A stretch of DNA of 64,000 nucleotides from JADLGL01 sp963732865 (GTDB lineage: Bacteria; Pseudomonadota; Alphaproteobacteria; Rhizobiales; Kaistiaceae). The notes under the pieces were generated by a model. The model saw nothing but the letters and a program-made list of their open reading frames with translations. It searched no databases and was not told the origin of the DNA. The translations under genes and the position numbers were made by a program. Below, piece after piece: positions 1 to 10,570 of this stretch. The stretch spans positions 124,001 through 188,000 of the forward strand of contig CAVTBC010000002.1 of the NCBI GenBank assembly GCA_963732865.1. The letters run 5' to 3'. The first letter of the stretch is position 1. Each line of letters starts with the position of its first letter.

Positions 1-1
1 C

Positions 2-982
2 GCCACCATCGGCAGCGGCGGCCCGCATCTCGTCTTTGCCGGGCACACCGACGTGGTGCCGACCGGCCCCGAAGGAAAGTGGACGCATCCGCCGTTCGCG
101 GCCGAGATCGCCGACGGCGTGCTCTATGGACGGGGCAGCGCCGACATGAAGGGCGGCATCGCCTGCTTCGTAGCCGCCGCGCTCGACTGGCTGAGTGGCG
201 GCGAACGGCCCGGCAGGATCAGCTTCCTCATCACCGGCGACGAAGAGGGTCCGGCGATCAACGGCACGGTGAAGCTGCTCGAATGGGCAGCCGAGCGCGG
301 CCATCGCTTCGACGCCTGCATCGTCGGCGAACCTACCAACGCGACGCGTATCGGCGAGGCGATCAAGGTCGGCCGCCGGGGGAGCGTCTCCGGCATGATC
401 ACGGTCGCCGGCAAGCAGGGCCACGTCGCCCATCCGCATCTGGCAGACAACCCGGTGCCGCGTCTGCTGAAGCTGGCATCGGCGCTCGCCGATGAACGCT
501 TCGACGAAGGCAATGACCGCTTCCCGCCGACCAATCTCGAAGTGACTTCCGTCGATGTCGGCAACCCGACCTTCAACGTCATCCCGGCCTCGGCCAGCGC
601 ACGCTTCAACGTCCGCTTCACCGACGACTGGACCTATGAGACGATGACGGCGCGCATCGGGTCCATCCTTGATGCGGCGAATGCTGGCCCCTACGCGCTC
701 GACTTCGTCCGCTTCAACAGCCCCGCCTTCCACACCGATGCGGGATCGCTGATCGACCCTCTCGCCGCGGCGATCGCGGCCGAAACTGGCCTGACGCCGG
801 AACGATCGACCAATGGCGGCACGTCGGACGCGCGCTTCATCAAGGCCTATTGCCCGGTGATCGAGTTCGGCCTCGTCCACGCCACGATCCACCAGATCGA
901 CGAGCGGGTCCCCGTGGCGGATGTCGAACTCCTGACCCGCATCTACCGGCGCTTCATCGAAAGCTATTTCGCCGGCGCATAA
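2..982 (+). CDS. dapE: Succinyl-diaminopimelate desuccinylase, 5' end cut by window edge
   Basis: This zinc-dependent M20-family hydrolase removes succinate from N-succinyl-LL-diaminopimelate in lysine and cell-wall precursor synthesis. The frame is open from base 2, so the start codon lies before the window; 326 residues are visible. M20 landmarks are present: GHTDVVP (metal-binding His and Asp), GRGSADMKGG, the catalytic glutamate in DEEGP, GEPTN, GKQGHVAHP in the dimerisation domain, and GGTSDARF followed by the terminal His in HQIDERV. The 3' end overlaps the convergent truA by 19 bases. The assignment to dapE rather than another M20 peptidase rests on the overall motif set. Confidence 0.93.
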   Translation, partial: ATIGSGGPHLVFAGHTDVVPTGPEGKWTHPPFAAEIADGVLYGRGSADMKGGIACFVAAALDWLSGGERPGRISFLITGDEEGPAINGTVKLLEWAAERGHRFDACIVGEPTNATRIGEAIKVGRRGSVSGMITVAGKQGHVAHPHLADNPVPRLLKLASALADERFDEGNDRFPPTNLEVTSVDVGNPTFNVIPASASARFNVRFTDDWTYETMTARIGSILDAANAGPYALDFVRFNSPAFHTDAGSLIDPLAAAIAAETGLTPERSTNGGTSDARFIKAYCPVIEFGLVHATIHQIDERVPVADVELLTRIYRRFIESYFAGA

Positions 983-1713
983 TCGACGCGGACGAGATAA
1001 AGCCCGTGCGGCGGCGCCAGCGGACCGCAGGCGGCGCGATCCCGCGCTTCGAGCGCCGCGCCGACGCGTTCGACCGGCCAGGCGCCCGTCCCCACCCGTG
1101 CCAGCGTGCCGACCATCGAGCGCACTTGGCTGTGCAGGAAGGAACGAGCCGAGGCGGTGACGTGGATCTCATCGCCGACGCTTGCCACGTCGAGGCGGTC
1201 CAGCGTCTTCATCGGCGATTTGGCCTGGCAGTCGGCGGCGCGGAAAGTCGTGAAATCGTGGTGACCGAGGAGTTGGTCTGCGCCGCGCTGCATGGCGTCG
1301 ATATCGAGCGGCGAAGCGACCTGCCAGGCCCGCTCGCGGTCGAGCGCCAGCGGCGGCCGGCGGCTCCGGATGCGATAGAGATAGTGGCGCGCCGTGGCCG
1401 ACAGCCGGGCGTCGAAATTCGCGGCGGCCTCTTCTGCCGCCAGAATCACGATCGGCTGGCCGCGCAGATGGGCGTTGAGCCCATCGCGGATGGTGTCGGC
1501 CGGGAAATCGCGAACAAGGTCGAAATGCACGACTTGGCCCAGGGCATGCACGCCCGCATCGGTGCGGCCAGCGGCCTTGATCGTGACCGCTTCGCCCGAG
1601 AGCCGTTCGATCGCGGCCTCGACCTCGCCCTGGACGGACCGGCCGTTCGTCTGCCGCTGCCAGCCGACATAGGGAGTGCCCTCATATTCGATGGTTAGTC
1701 TAAACCGGCTCAT
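964..1713 (-). CDS. truA: tRNA pseudouridine synthase A
   Basis: The enzyme isomerises uridines 38-40 in the anticodon arm of tRNAs. The chosen ATG gives 249 residues beginning MSRFRLTIEYEGTPYVGWQ, the standard TruA opening; an upstream in-frame ATG at 1845 would add 44 arginine-rich residues that look non-coding. The catalytic aspartate is in AAGRTDAGVHALGQ, and the RNA-binding SFLHSQVRSMVGTL motif is near the C terminus. Its stop lies inside the end of the convergent dapE. The start faces the AI-2E permease gene, with 131 bases between them. Confidence 0.95.
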   Translation of the reverse strand: MSRFRLTIEYEGTPYVGWQRQTNGRSVQGEVEAAIERLSGEAVTIKAAGRTDAGVHALGQVVHFDLVRDFPADTIRDGLNAHLRGQPIVILAAEEAAANFDARLSATARHYLYRIRSRRPPLALDRERAWQVASPLDIDAMQRGADQLLGHHDFTTFRAADCQAKSPMKTLDRLDVASVGDEIHVTASARSFLHSQVRSMVGTLARVGTGAWPVERVGAALEARDRAACGPLAPPHGLYLVRVDYAPAK

Positions 1714-1801
1714 CGCCTTCCAGGCCCTGCAGCGGGCGCCGGCAATAGCACCTTCGAGCGCGGGCAACAAAGGGTGCCGCCGCCGGGAAACATTGGATAG
1801 A

Positions 1802-1818
1802 CTGCGGTTTGACCGCAG
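1802..1818. promoter_or_regulatory. Perfect inverted repeat upstream of AI-2E permease gene
   Basis: CTGCGGT-TTG-ACCGCAG is a perfect 7-bp inverted repeat with a 3-base centre, ending 26 bases before the permease ATG in the truA/permease divergent gap. It could be an operator or a small leader hairpin. Only the symmetry is seen; no regulator is inferred. Confidence 0.3.
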
Positions 1819-1844
1819 CGATCGGCGGCCGCGATGATGGTGCA

Positions 1845-3017
1845 ATGAGCGACGAGCCAGAACAGCCCTCCGCCTGGGACATAACGAAGGAAGATCTGCT
1901 GCCCTATCTCAGGCGGCTGATCGTCACCATCGTCGTCATCGCCCTGGCGCTGCTCCTGTGGGAGCTCAAATATGTCGTTCTTCTGGCCTTTGCGGCGATC
2001 CTGGTCGCCGTCCTGCTTCTCTCCCTCACGCGGATCGTTCGCCGGTTTACCAAGCTCGGCCATCGCTGGGCGCTGGCCCTTGCCTCCCTGTTCCTCGTGG
2101 TGGTTCTGGGGACGATCGGATGGCTTGCCTGGCCATCCTTCCAGGACCAGCTATCCGGTCTCGTGACGCGGATCACCGTGTCGATCAACGACCTGCAGAC
2201 CACCTTCGGCATTACCCTGCCGAGCACGGCGCAGGAGATCGCGAACGCGATCTCGGGGGCGATCGATCAGGTATGGGCCGCCTTGGCCGGCATTGCCGGC
2301 GGCATCGTCAATGTTCTGGCCACGCTCATTCTGGTGGTCTTCTCCGGCGTCTATCTGGCCGTCAGCCCGGACCTCTACCGGCGCGGCCTCGTTCTCCTGT
2401 TCCCGCGCAGCTGGCATCCCATCATCCGGCACGGCCTCGACGAGACCGGCCGCGCCCTCGGCCTGTGGCTGCAGGCGCAGCTCCTCACCATGCTGGCGGT
2501 CGGGCTTCTTGATGGGGTCGGTGCGGCCGTGCTCGGACTACCCGCGCCGCTCGCGCTCGGCCTGATTGCCGCCCTCACCGAGTTCGTGCCGATCATCGGG
2601 CCGTTCATCGGCGCTGCGCCGGCCGTGCTGGTGGCGCTCGGCATGGATGGCACCACTCTGATCTGGACGATCGTCTGGTACACTGCCGTGCAGCAGATCG
2701 AGGCGAACCTCATCACGCCAGTGCTGCAACGGCGGATCGTGTCGATCCCGCCGGTGGTCCTCCTCCTTTCTTTCGTCGCCCTCGGCATCGTCTTCGGCGT
2801 TATCGGCGTCATCGTCGCCGCGCCGCTGTCGATCGCCATCTTCGTGCTGGTGCGCGAGTTCTATGTCGGCGAGCTTCTTTCCGAACGTGACCAGCTTGCC
2901 AAGCCGGTAGACAAGGCCCCAACGCGGCGAAGACGGCGGCGCCGGCGGCGGTCGCAACCGCCCGAACGCGATCAGGCCGCCGACAACGAGCCCGAAGGAG
3001 GCACGACTTCAGAATGA
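1845..3017 (+). CDS. AI-2E transporter family (PerM/YdiK-like) membrane protein
   Basis: This inner-membrane protein belongs to the family that includes TqsA, PerM and YdiK, whose members export or exchange small molecules; the substrate here cannot be told. The 390 residues show hydrophobic segments at about 20-65, 80-100 and 145-175 and a cluster in the C-terminal half, with the family-typical EFVPIIGPFIGAAPA and IEANLITPVLQRR stretches. The start at MSDEPEQ is preferred over an upstream ATG at 1809. An unusual run of ten arginines lies in the cytoplasmic tail just before the end. The stop overlaps the next gene (ATGA), so the two are translationally coupled. Confidence 0.88.
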   Translation: MSDEPEQPSAWDITKEDLLPYLRRLIVTIVVIALALLLWELKYVVLLAFAAILVAVLLLSLTRIVRRFTKLGHRWALALASLFLVVVLGTIGWLAWPSFQDQLSGLVTRITVSINDLQTTFGITLPSTAQEIANAISGAIDQVWAALAGIAGGIVNVLATLILVVFSGVYLAVSPDLYRRGLVLLFPRSWHPIIRHGLDETGRALGLWLQAQLLTMLAVGLLDGVGAAVLGLPAPLALGLIAALTEFVPIIGPFIGAAPAVLVALGMDGTTLIWTIVWYTAVQQIEANLITPVLQRRIVSIPPVVLLLSFVALGIVFGVIGVIVAAPLSIAIFVLVREFYVGELLSERDQLAKPVDKAPTRRRRRRRRRSQPPERDQAADNEPEGGTTSE

Positions 3018-3856
3018 GACTTGCGAGCTATCGGCGCGCGGGCGCGCCGTCTTTTGGTATTGTAACCGACGCTGGCATCATCGACCTGGCCCGGCAAATC
3101 GACAAGGCGAGCGACCTCGGCGAGGCGTTGGCGATTGGCCTGGACGCGTTGCGCCCATTCGCCGGCGAAGCGCCGGACTTTCCGGTCAGCGACGTGACTT
3201 TCCTGCCGACCATCACGCGGCCGGGCAAGATCCTTTGCGTGGGCATCAACTACCGCGCCCATGCCGCCGAGACCGGAGCGGAGATCCCGAAATACCCGAC
3301 GATCTTCGTCCGCTTCCCCAATTCCCTGGTCGGCCATCTTCAACCGCTGACGCGCCCGAAGGCTTCGTTCCGGTTCGACTATGAGGGCGAGCTCGCCGTG
3401 ATCATCGGAAGCGAGGCGCGCCACGTTGCGCGCGAGCAGGCGATGGACCACGTCGCTGGCTACACCTGCTTCGAAGACGGCACCATCCGGGACTGGCAAG
3501 GCCATACGACGCAGTTCACGCCGGGCAAGAACTTCCTGGGGTCGGGCGCGATGGGGCCGTGGATGGTGACGGCAGACCAAGTCCCCGACCCCGCGGCGCT
3601 CACGCTGAAGACGCGGCTCAATGGCGAGACGGTTCAGGACGGCAAGACCGGCGACATGATTTTCGATGTCCCGACGCTGATCGAATATATCTCGACCTTC
3701 ACCCGCCTGATGCCCGGCGATGTCATCGCCACGGGCACGCCGTCCGGCGTCGGCTATCGCCGCGACCCGCGGCTTTACGTGAAGGCCGGCGACACGGTCG
3801 AGGTCGAACTGAGCGGCATCGGCACGTTGAAGAACGCGGTTGTCGACGAAGCCTGA
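3014..3856 (+). CDS. Fumarylacetoacetate hydrolase family protein
   Basis: A 280-residue FAH-fold enzyme, a family that hydrolyses, hydrates or decarboxylates beta-diketo or 2-oxo acids from aromatic and sugar breakdown. Family marks are GKILCVGINYRAHA, the metal-binding acidic residues in FDYEGELAVIIG, GYTCFEDGTIRDWQ, and the conserved TGTPSGVGYRRDP near the end. The substrate cannot be assigned. It starts inside the stop of the AI-2E permease gene and is followed after 17 bases by a PNPOx-like gene, so the three likely form one operon. Confidence 0.9.
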   Translation: MRLASYRRAGAPSFGIVTDAGIIDLARQIDKASDLGEALAIGLDALRPFAGEAPDFPVSDVTFLPTITRPGKILCVGINYRAHAAETGAEIPKYPTIFVRFPNSLVGHLQPLTRPKASFRFDYEGELAVIIGSEARHVAREQAMDHVAGYTCFEDGTIRDWQGHTTQFTPGKNFLGSGAMGPWMVTADQVPDPAALTLKTRLNGETVQDGKTGDMIFDVPTLIEYISTFTRLMPGDVIATGTPSGVGYRRDPRLYVKAGDTVEVELSGIGTLKNAVVDEA

Positions 3857-3873
3857 AACAGAGGTCAGCTGCG

Positions 3874-4428
3874 ATGAGCAAGGAATATCCCGAGATCGAC
3901 GAGCGGATGCGGGACTGGATCTCCCGCCAGCATATCTTCTTCGTCGCGACGGCACCGCTGTCGGACGATGGGCTCGTCAACTGCTCGCCAAAGGGACTGG
4001 ATAGCCTGCGCGTCCTCGATGCGCGAACCATCGCCTATGTGGATGTCGGCGGCAGCGGTGTCGAGACGGTTGCTCATATCAGGGAGAACGGCCGCATCAC
4101 TTTGATGATGTGCGCCTTCGACGGACCGCCGAATATCGTGCGCTTCTATGGCCGCGGCCGGTCCGTCGAACCGGGCGACACGGATTTCGATGAGCTCCTG
4201 TCGCGCTTCCCGCCGGTGCCTTCGGTTCGCAACATCATCGTCATCGACATCGAGCGGATCAGAGATTCGTGCGGCTACGGCGTGCCAAACTACGCGTTCA
4301 AGAAGGACCGCAACTCGCTCGACAACTATTTCCGCGGCAAAACGGACGAGGATCTGCGCGACTATCGGATGCGGAAGAACAGGACGAGCCTTGATGGACT
4401 GCCGGGCCTGAAGCTACCGGCGGACTGA
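3874..4428 (+). CDS. Pyridoxamine 5'-phosphate oxidase family protein
   Basis: A 184-residue protein with the split-barrel flavin-binding fold of the PNPOx-like superfamily (sequence such as FFVATAPLSDDGLVNCSPKG at residues 22-41 and ITLMMCAFDGPPNIVRFYGRG). Members bind FMN, F420 or haem, and the true cofactor is not evident. It is not a classical PdxH: it is shorter and lacks the recognisable PdxH C terminus. The ATG at 3874 follows the preceding stop by 17 bases. It is the last gene before tRNA-Phe. Confidence 0.82.
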   Translation: MSKEYPEIDERMRDWISRQHIFFVATAPLSDDGLVNCSPKGLDSLRVLDARTIAYVDVGGSGVETVAHIRENGRITLMMCAFDGPPNIVRFYGRGRSVEPGDTDFDELLSRFPPVPSVRNIIVIDIERIRDSCGYGVPNYAFKKDRNSLDNYFRGKTDEDLRDYRMRKNRTSLDGLPGLKLPAD

Positions 4429-4575
4429 AGCAGGGTTGCCGTAGCCACACCGTCGGAGCGCACAGTTCGCTTCGCGCAGGAGCCCAAACCGGCGCCCCGA
4501 GATTGCCGCCGCCTCGGTTCGCACGGCGACAGCGGCCCGCCAAAATCCGGCGCAAAAGCGGGGCCGATGGTCGCC

Positions 4576-4604
4576 TAGACAGCCGCAGGGGGCTCCCCTA
4601 TAAC
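4576..4604 (+). promoter_or_regulatory. Sigma-70-type promoter of tRNA-Phe
   Basis: TAGACA (4576-4581) and TATAAC (4599-4604) are separated by exactly 17 bases, close to the housekeeping consensus. Initiation would be expected near 4611, giving a leader of about 22 bases before the mature tRNA. The rest of the gap 4429-4632 shows no coding region. Confidence 0.6.
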
Positions 4605-4632
4605 CCCGGCACCTTCGGGGGTTTCCTCCGTC

Positions 4633-4708
<76 letters not shown>

Positions 4709-5006
4709 CTGCCATCGACTTCCCCTGAAATACGTGGCCGAGCGCACGGGCGGCGTCCCAGCCCGCGCCGGATTCGCCGGGCGCGGCCGCCCGTTTGCCG
4801 CGAAATAATCTCGGCCCGCTGACGTGGCGAAGCGCGAGAACTGCCGTCTTGGCGGGACGCCTGCGGAATCAACCAGCTTGCCAACTGGCAAATACCGTGT
4901 TTGCCTAATGACTTCTTGGCCCCTCGGGGCCGGTTTGCGCCTGGACAAATGGGGGGCGCTGACCAACCGAATGGTTGCGTATCATTGTTTCGAAGGGGAT
5001 CTGTCC

Positions 5007-6590
5007 ATGAAACATATGTCGATATTCAAAGCCACGGTGGTCGCCGTGGCGCTGGCCGTTTCGGCGGCCGGCGCGGATGCTGCGACCCTACGCGTATTCA
5101 ACGGCGGTGAGCCGGCGTCGATCGACCCGCACCGCGTATCAGGCGACTGGGAAAACCGTATCGTCGGCGATTACCTTGAAGGCCTGATGACAGAAGACGC
5201 CGGCGCCCAGCCGATCCTCGGCCAGGCGGCGTCCTACACGATCTCCGACGACGGCCTGGTCTACACCTTCACACTGCGCGACGACGCAATGTGGAGCGAC
5301 GGCGTACCGGTCACGGCCAACGACTTCGTCTATGCCTTCAAGCGCCTGCTCGATCCGACGCGGGCGAACGACTATGCCTATCTGCAATATCTCATCAAGA
5401 ATGCCGAAGCGGTGAACACCGGTGAGATGTCGGCCGATGAGCTCGGCGTCGTCGCGCTTGACGACAAGACCATCCAGTTCACCCTCGAGGCGCCCGCGCC
5501 TTATTTCCTCGATGCGCTGACGCACTACACCGCCTATCCGGTGCCGGTGCATGTGATCGAGCAATGGGGCGATGACTGGATCCAGCCCGAACATATCGTT
5601 GCCAACGGGCCGTATGTGCCGGTCGAGTGGATCCCGAACAGCTACATCCACTCGGTCAAGAACGCGCTCTATTACGACGCGGCGAACGTCCAGATTGACG
5701 ACGTCTATTACTACGCGATGGACGATATCTCGGCGGCCCTGCAGCGGTATCGGGCTGGCGATTTCGACATCCTCACCGACTTCCCGACCGACCAGTACTC
5801 GCTGCTGCAGAGCCAGTATCCGGGTCAGGCGCATGTCGTGCCGTTCCTTGGGCTCTACTATTATGTGATGAACCAGAACCTTCCCGAACTGCAGGACCCG
5901 AACGTCCGCCAGGCGCTGTCGATGGCGATCAACCGCGACATCATCGGGCCGGACATTCTCGGCACCGGCGAACTGCCGGCCTATGGCTGGGTCCCGCCAG
6001 GCACGGCTAACTATCCGTTCCCGGAATACAAGCCGGCCTGGGCGGATGAGCCGTATGACCAGCGCGTCGCGGAAGCCCGGGCGATGATGGAAGCGGCCGG
6101 ATACTCGGATGCCAATCCGTTGCATCTGGTGCTGCGCTACAACACCAACGACAACCATCAGCGCATCGCGGTCGCCATCTCCGCGATGTGGCAGCAGATC
6201 CATGTCGAAGTGGAGCTCTTCAACTCTGAAGTCGCCGTCCACTATGACGCGCTGCAAAACAACGACTTCCAGATCGGCCGCGCCGGCTGGTTGATGGACT
6301 ACAATGACGCCATCAACATGCTGGAGCTGCTGCGCTCGGACGTCATCTACAACTACGGCCGCTACAACAATCCTGAGTACGACGCGCTGCTGCGGCAGAG
6401 CGCCACGATCACGGATCAGGCGGCCCGTGCGGCAGTGCTGCGTCAAGCGGAAGAACTCGCCATGAGCGAAACCGCCGCGCTGCCGATCTACTATTATGTG
6501 TCCAAGAACGTTGTCTCACCCCATGTCCATGGGTTTGAGGACAACGCCAAGGACATCCACCGCACCCGCTGGCTTTCGATCGACGAATAG
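5007..6590 (+). CDS. oppA: Oligopeptide ABC transporter, periplasmic substrate-binding protein
   Basis: A 527-residue solute-binding protein of the SBP_bac_5 (cluster C) family that delivers peptides to the membrane transporter encoded downstream. The first 25 residues (MKHMSIFKATVVAVALAVSA...) form a Sec signal peptide with likely cleavage after GADA. The mature N terminus LRVFNGGEPASIDPHRVSG and later SDGVPVTANDFVYAFKRLLD are typical of OppA-like proteins. The ATG at 5007 has a purine-rich GAAGGGG upstream; in-frame codons before it lack signal-peptide logic. The following hairpin probably keeps it expressed above the permease genes. Confidence 0.93.
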   Translation: MKHMSIFKATVVAVALAVSAAGADAATLRVFNGGEPASIDPHRVSGDWENRIVGDYLEGLMTEDAGAQPILGQAASYTISDDGLVYTFTLRDDAMWSDGVPVTANDFVYAFKRLLDPTRANDYAYLQYLIKNAEAVNTGEMSADELGVVALDDKTIQFTLEAPAPYFLDALTHYTAYPVPVHVIEQWGDDWIQPEHIVANGPYVPVEWIPNSYIHSVKNALYYDAANVQIDDVYYYAMDDISAALQRYRAGDFDILTDFPTDQYSLLQSQYPGQAHVVPFLGLYYYVMNQNLPELQDPNVRQALSMAINRDIIGPDILGTGELPAYGWVPPGTANYPFPEYKPAWADEPYDQRVAEARAMMEAAGYSDANPLHLVLRYNTNDNHQRIAVAISAMWQQIHVEVELFNSEVAVHYDALQNNDFQIGRAGWLMDYNDAINMLELLRSDVIYNYGRYNNPEYDALLRQSATITDQAARAAVLRQAEELAMSETAALPIYYYVSKNVVSPHVHGFEDNAKDIHRTRWLSIDE

Positions 6591-6601
6591 CCGGTAGCCT
6601 T

Positions 6602-6635
6602 CAGGGGCCGCAGTGAAACCTCACTGCGGCCCCTG
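6602..6635 (+). terminator. Strong hairpin after the binding-protein gene
   Basis: A perfect 15-bp stem (6602-6616 with 6621-6635) and a four-base loop lie 11 bases after the oppA stop. There is no long T run after it. In peptide transporter operons such a hairpin usually works as an attenuator or 3'-end stabiliser that raises binding protein over permease; that role is inferred here. Confidence 0.75.
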
Positions 6636-6688
6636 GTCTTATCGGCCGGCTGCCAATGTCGGCGCCGGTCGGGCTTGGGGTGTAGCTG

Positions 6689-7612
6689 ATGCTGCGATAT
6701 GCCATCCGCCGCATACTTTCGGCGCTGCCGATTGCGCTGATCGCCATCACTGTCTGCTTTCTCATCATGCGGCTGGCGCCTGGCGGACCGTTCGATCGGG
6801 AACGTCCTTTGCCGCCCGTCGTGCTGGCGAATGTCGAGGCGTACTACCACCTCGACCAATCGCTGATCGCCCAATATTTCCACTATGTCGGCGGCCTGCT
6901 GCACGGCGATTTCGGGCCGTCGATGAGTTCCTATGATTTCTCGGTCGGGCAGTTGCTCGGCATCGGCATGCCGTTCACTTTGATGCTCGGCCTGATCGCC
7001 TTCACCGTGGCGACCACCGTTGGCGTCATCGTTGGTTCGCTGGCCGCGGTGAACCAGAACAAGCTGCCTGACTATTTGCTCGTCTTTCTGGTGACGATCG
7101 GCATCATCGTGCCGAACTTTCTTATGGGCGCGCTCCTGCAACTGCTGTTCGGCGTCTATCTCAAATGGCTGCCCGCCGGCGGCTGGGAAGGCGGCTCGCT
7201 CAGTCACCTCGTCTTGCCGGTGACGGTGCTCGCCTGGCCGCAGGCGGCGCGGATTGCCCGCCTGATGCGCGGCTCGATGATCGAGGTGCTCGGCACCAAC
7301 TACATCCGAACGGCAAAGGCGAAGGGGATCGGCGAGCGCCTGGTGATCGCGCGCCACGCGATCAAGCCGGCCCTGATCCCGGTGGTGTCCTATCTCGGGC
7401 CGGGCCTTTCCTATCTCCTCACCGGATCGCTGGTGGTGGAGAACATTTTCGGTTTGCCCGGCATTGGCCGCTATTTCGTCAACGCTGCGCTCAACCGCGA
7501 CTACGGCCTCGTCCTTGGGACCACCATCGTCTACGTCTTCATCATCCTCATCCTCAATCTGATCGTCGACCTCGTCTATGCGTGGCTCGATCCCAAGGTG
7601 AGGTATCACTGA
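6689..7612 (+). CDS. oppB: Oligopeptide ABC transporter permease, OppB type
   Basis: A 307-residue inner-membrane permease with the BPD_transp_1 domain. The N-terminal MLRYAIRRILSALPIALIAI is the classical OppB/DppB start, followed by RLAPGGPFDRER. The cytoplasmic EAA loop that contacts the ATPase is in the segment around LGTNYIRTAKAKGIGERLVI, and the C terminus LIVDLVYAWLDPKVRY is typical. It begins 98 bases after the oppA stop, beyond the hairpin, and its stop overlaps the next start by one base (TGATG). Confidence 0.94.
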   Translation: MLRYAIRRILSALPIALIAITVCFLIMRLAPGGPFDRERPLPPVVLANVEAYYHLDQSLIAQYFHYVGGLLHGDFGPSMSSYDFSVGQLLGIGMPFTLMLGLIAFTVATTVGVIVGSLAAVNQNKLPDYLLVFLVTIGIIVPNFLMGALLQLLFGVYLKWLPAGGWEGGSLSHLVLPVTVLAWPQAARIARLMRGSMIEVLGTNYIRTAKAKGIGERLVIARHAIKPALIPVVSYLGPGLSYLLTGSLVVENIFGLPGIGRYFVNAALNRDYGLVLGTTIVYVFIILILNLIVDLVYAWLDPKVRYH

Positions 7613-8535
7613 TGGTCGACCTGACGGGGCGCAACAAGCAGGCGCTCAGCGCTTATGCCGCCGGCCTCGCCGAGGGCAGCGCACCGAGCGGCCGATCTCT
7701 CGCACAGGATGCCTTCCGCCGGTTGCGCGCCAACAAGGCGGCGCTCATCTCGATTTTCGTCGTGCTGCTGATCGTGATCGTCGCGTTTGTCGGCCCGAAT
7801 TTTGTGCCGTGGAAGTTCGGCCAGGTCGACTGGACCGCCTTCCGCTCACCGCCGGACTGGGCGAAGGGCCATTATCTCGGCACCGACCAGAACGGCCGCG
7901 ATCTTGCCGCCCGCCTGCTGCAGGGCACGCAGATGTCGCTGATGGTGGCGACGGTGGCGACGCTCGTCTCGGTCATCATCGGGGTCATCTACGGAGCGGT
8001 TTCCGGCTATTTCGGCGGCCGCGTCGATTCCCTGATGATGCGTTTCGTCGATGTGATGTACGCGCTCCCCTACATCATCTTCGTCATCATCCTGGTGGTG
8101 ATCTTCGGGCGGTCGCCGGTGTTGCTTTTCGTCGGCATCGGCGCACTGGAATGGCTGACCATGGCGCGCATTGTCCGCGGCCAGACCCTTAGCCTGAAGG
8201 AAAAGGAATTCGTAGAGGCGGCGCGCGCCGGTGGGTCGCGGCCGTGGACAATCATCCGCCGGCACATCGTGCCGAACCTGACCGGCCCCGTGGTGATCTA
8301 CGCCACGCTGACGGTACCCGAGATCATCATCACCGAGAGCTTCCTTTCCTATCTCGGCCTCGGCGTGCAGGAACCGCGGACGTCGCTCGGCACGCTGATC
8401 TCAAACGGCGCGCCGATCGCGGAGGTCCTGCCCTGGCTGCTGATCTTCCCGGCGGTCGTCCTCGTCACCCTGCTTCTGTCGCTGACCTATATCGGCGACG
8501 GCATCCGCGACGCCCTCGACCCGAAGGACCGCTGA
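7612..8535 (+). CDS. oppC: Oligopeptide ABC transporter permease, OppC type
   Basis: A 307-residue partner permease with the OppC N-terminal domain (RSLAQDAFRRLRANKAALIS) followed by BPD_transp_1. The LGTDQNGRDLAARLLQGTQM segment is the OppC/DppC hallmark, and the EAA loop is around EFVEAARAGGSRPWTIIRRH. The ATG at 7612 shares its A with the preceding stop; the in-frame codons before it lie within oppB. The C terminus GDGIRDALDPKDR is typical. The gene is followed two bases later by a probable TTG start for oppD. Confidence 0.94.
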   Translation: MVDLTGRNKQALSAYAAGLAEGSAPSGRSLAQDAFRRLRANKAALISIFVVLLIVIVAFVGPNFVPWKFGQVDWTAFRSPPDWAKGHYLGTDQNGRDLAARLLQGTQMSLMVATVATLVSVIIGVIYGAVSGYFGGRVDSLMMRFVDVMYALPYIIFVIILVVIFGRSPVLLFVGIGALEWLTMARIVRGQTLSLKEKEFVEAARAGGSRPWTIIRRHIVPNLTGPVVIYATLTVPEIIITESFLSYLGLGVQEPRTSLGTLISNGAPIAEVLPWLLIFPAVVLVTLLLSLTYIGDGIRDALDPKDR

Positions 8536-8537
8536 CA

Positions 8538-9529
<992 letters not shown>

Positions 9530-9533
<4 letters not shown>

Positions 9534-10570
9534 ACGTTCTCGATGTCCAGCATCTGACCAAGCGGTTCGCCGTTCCGGGCGGCCTCCTGCGAAAATCTCT
9601 GAGCCTGACGGCCCTCGACGATGTCAGCCTGACGGTCGCCAATGGCGAGACGCTGGGCGTCGTCGGCGAGAGCGGCTGCGGCAAGACCACGCTCGGGCGC
9701 TGCATCCTGCATCTGGTGAAGCCGGACGAGGGCGTCGTCTCGCTCTATGGTCAGGACCTGACGTCGGTGTCGGCAGAAACGCTGCGCATGATGCGGCAGG
9801 ATCTGCAGATCATCTTCCAGGATCCGCTGGCATCGCTCAATCCGCGTATGACTGTCGGCGAAATCATCGGCGATCCGCTGCGCTCGTTCCTGCCCGACAT
9901 GTCGCGGCAGGACCGTCGGACGCGTGTCATCAAGATCATGGAGGCGGTCGGCCTTCTGCCCGAGATGATCAACCGCTATCCGCACGAATTCTCTGGCGGC
10001 CAGGCACAGCGCATCGGCATCGCCCGCGCCTTGATCACCGAACCGAAGCTGGTGGTATGCGACGAGCCGGTGTCGGCGCTCGACGTCTCGGTCCAGGCGC
10101 AGATCCTCAATCTGCTGGCCGACCTCAAGGATGAGTTCGGGCTGACGCTTGTCTTCATCAGTCACGATCTATCGGTCGTGCGCCATGTCAGCGACCGGAT
10201 CATCGTTCTGTATCTCGGCCAGATCGTCGAGATGGCGACCGGCGACGACCTCTATCACCAGCCGAAGCACCCCTATACGCGCGCCTTGCTGACGGCGATC
10301 CCGATCGCCGATCCGAAGAAGGCGCGCGCCCGTACCATCGAGGGCCTCGTCGGCGAAGTCCCCTCGCCGATCAATCCGCCATCCGGATGCCGCTTCCGCA
10401 CGCGCTGCCCTTACGCCATCGCCGCCTGCGCCGAGACGCGGCCGCCGCTCGAATGGATCGGCACGAACCGGCAGGTCGCCTGCATCCGCTGGGAAGAAAT
10501 CGACCGGCTTGGCAAGGCGGCGGCAACGCGGCCGCTCGCCGAGAAGCAGAGCGCCCCGCAGCCGGCCTAG
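9530..10570 (+). CDS. oppF: Oligopeptide ABC transporter ATP-binding protein, OppF type
   Basis: The second ATPase of the importer, 346 residues. Motifs: Walker A GESGCGKT, Q-loop IFQDPLASLNP, signature FSGGQAQRIGIARAL, Walker B LVVCDEPVSALDVS, H-loop FISHDLSVV, and the C-terminal oligo_HPY domain with GCRFRTRCPYAIAAC. Its ATG overlaps the oppD stop. The stop overlaps by four bases the end of the convergent DUF6510 gene. Confidence 0.94.

Noticed and set aside
5139..6446. 435-codon open frame opposite oppA
   Set aside because: Rich in Val/Arg/Asp as expected for antisense of GC-rich code; oppA is certain.
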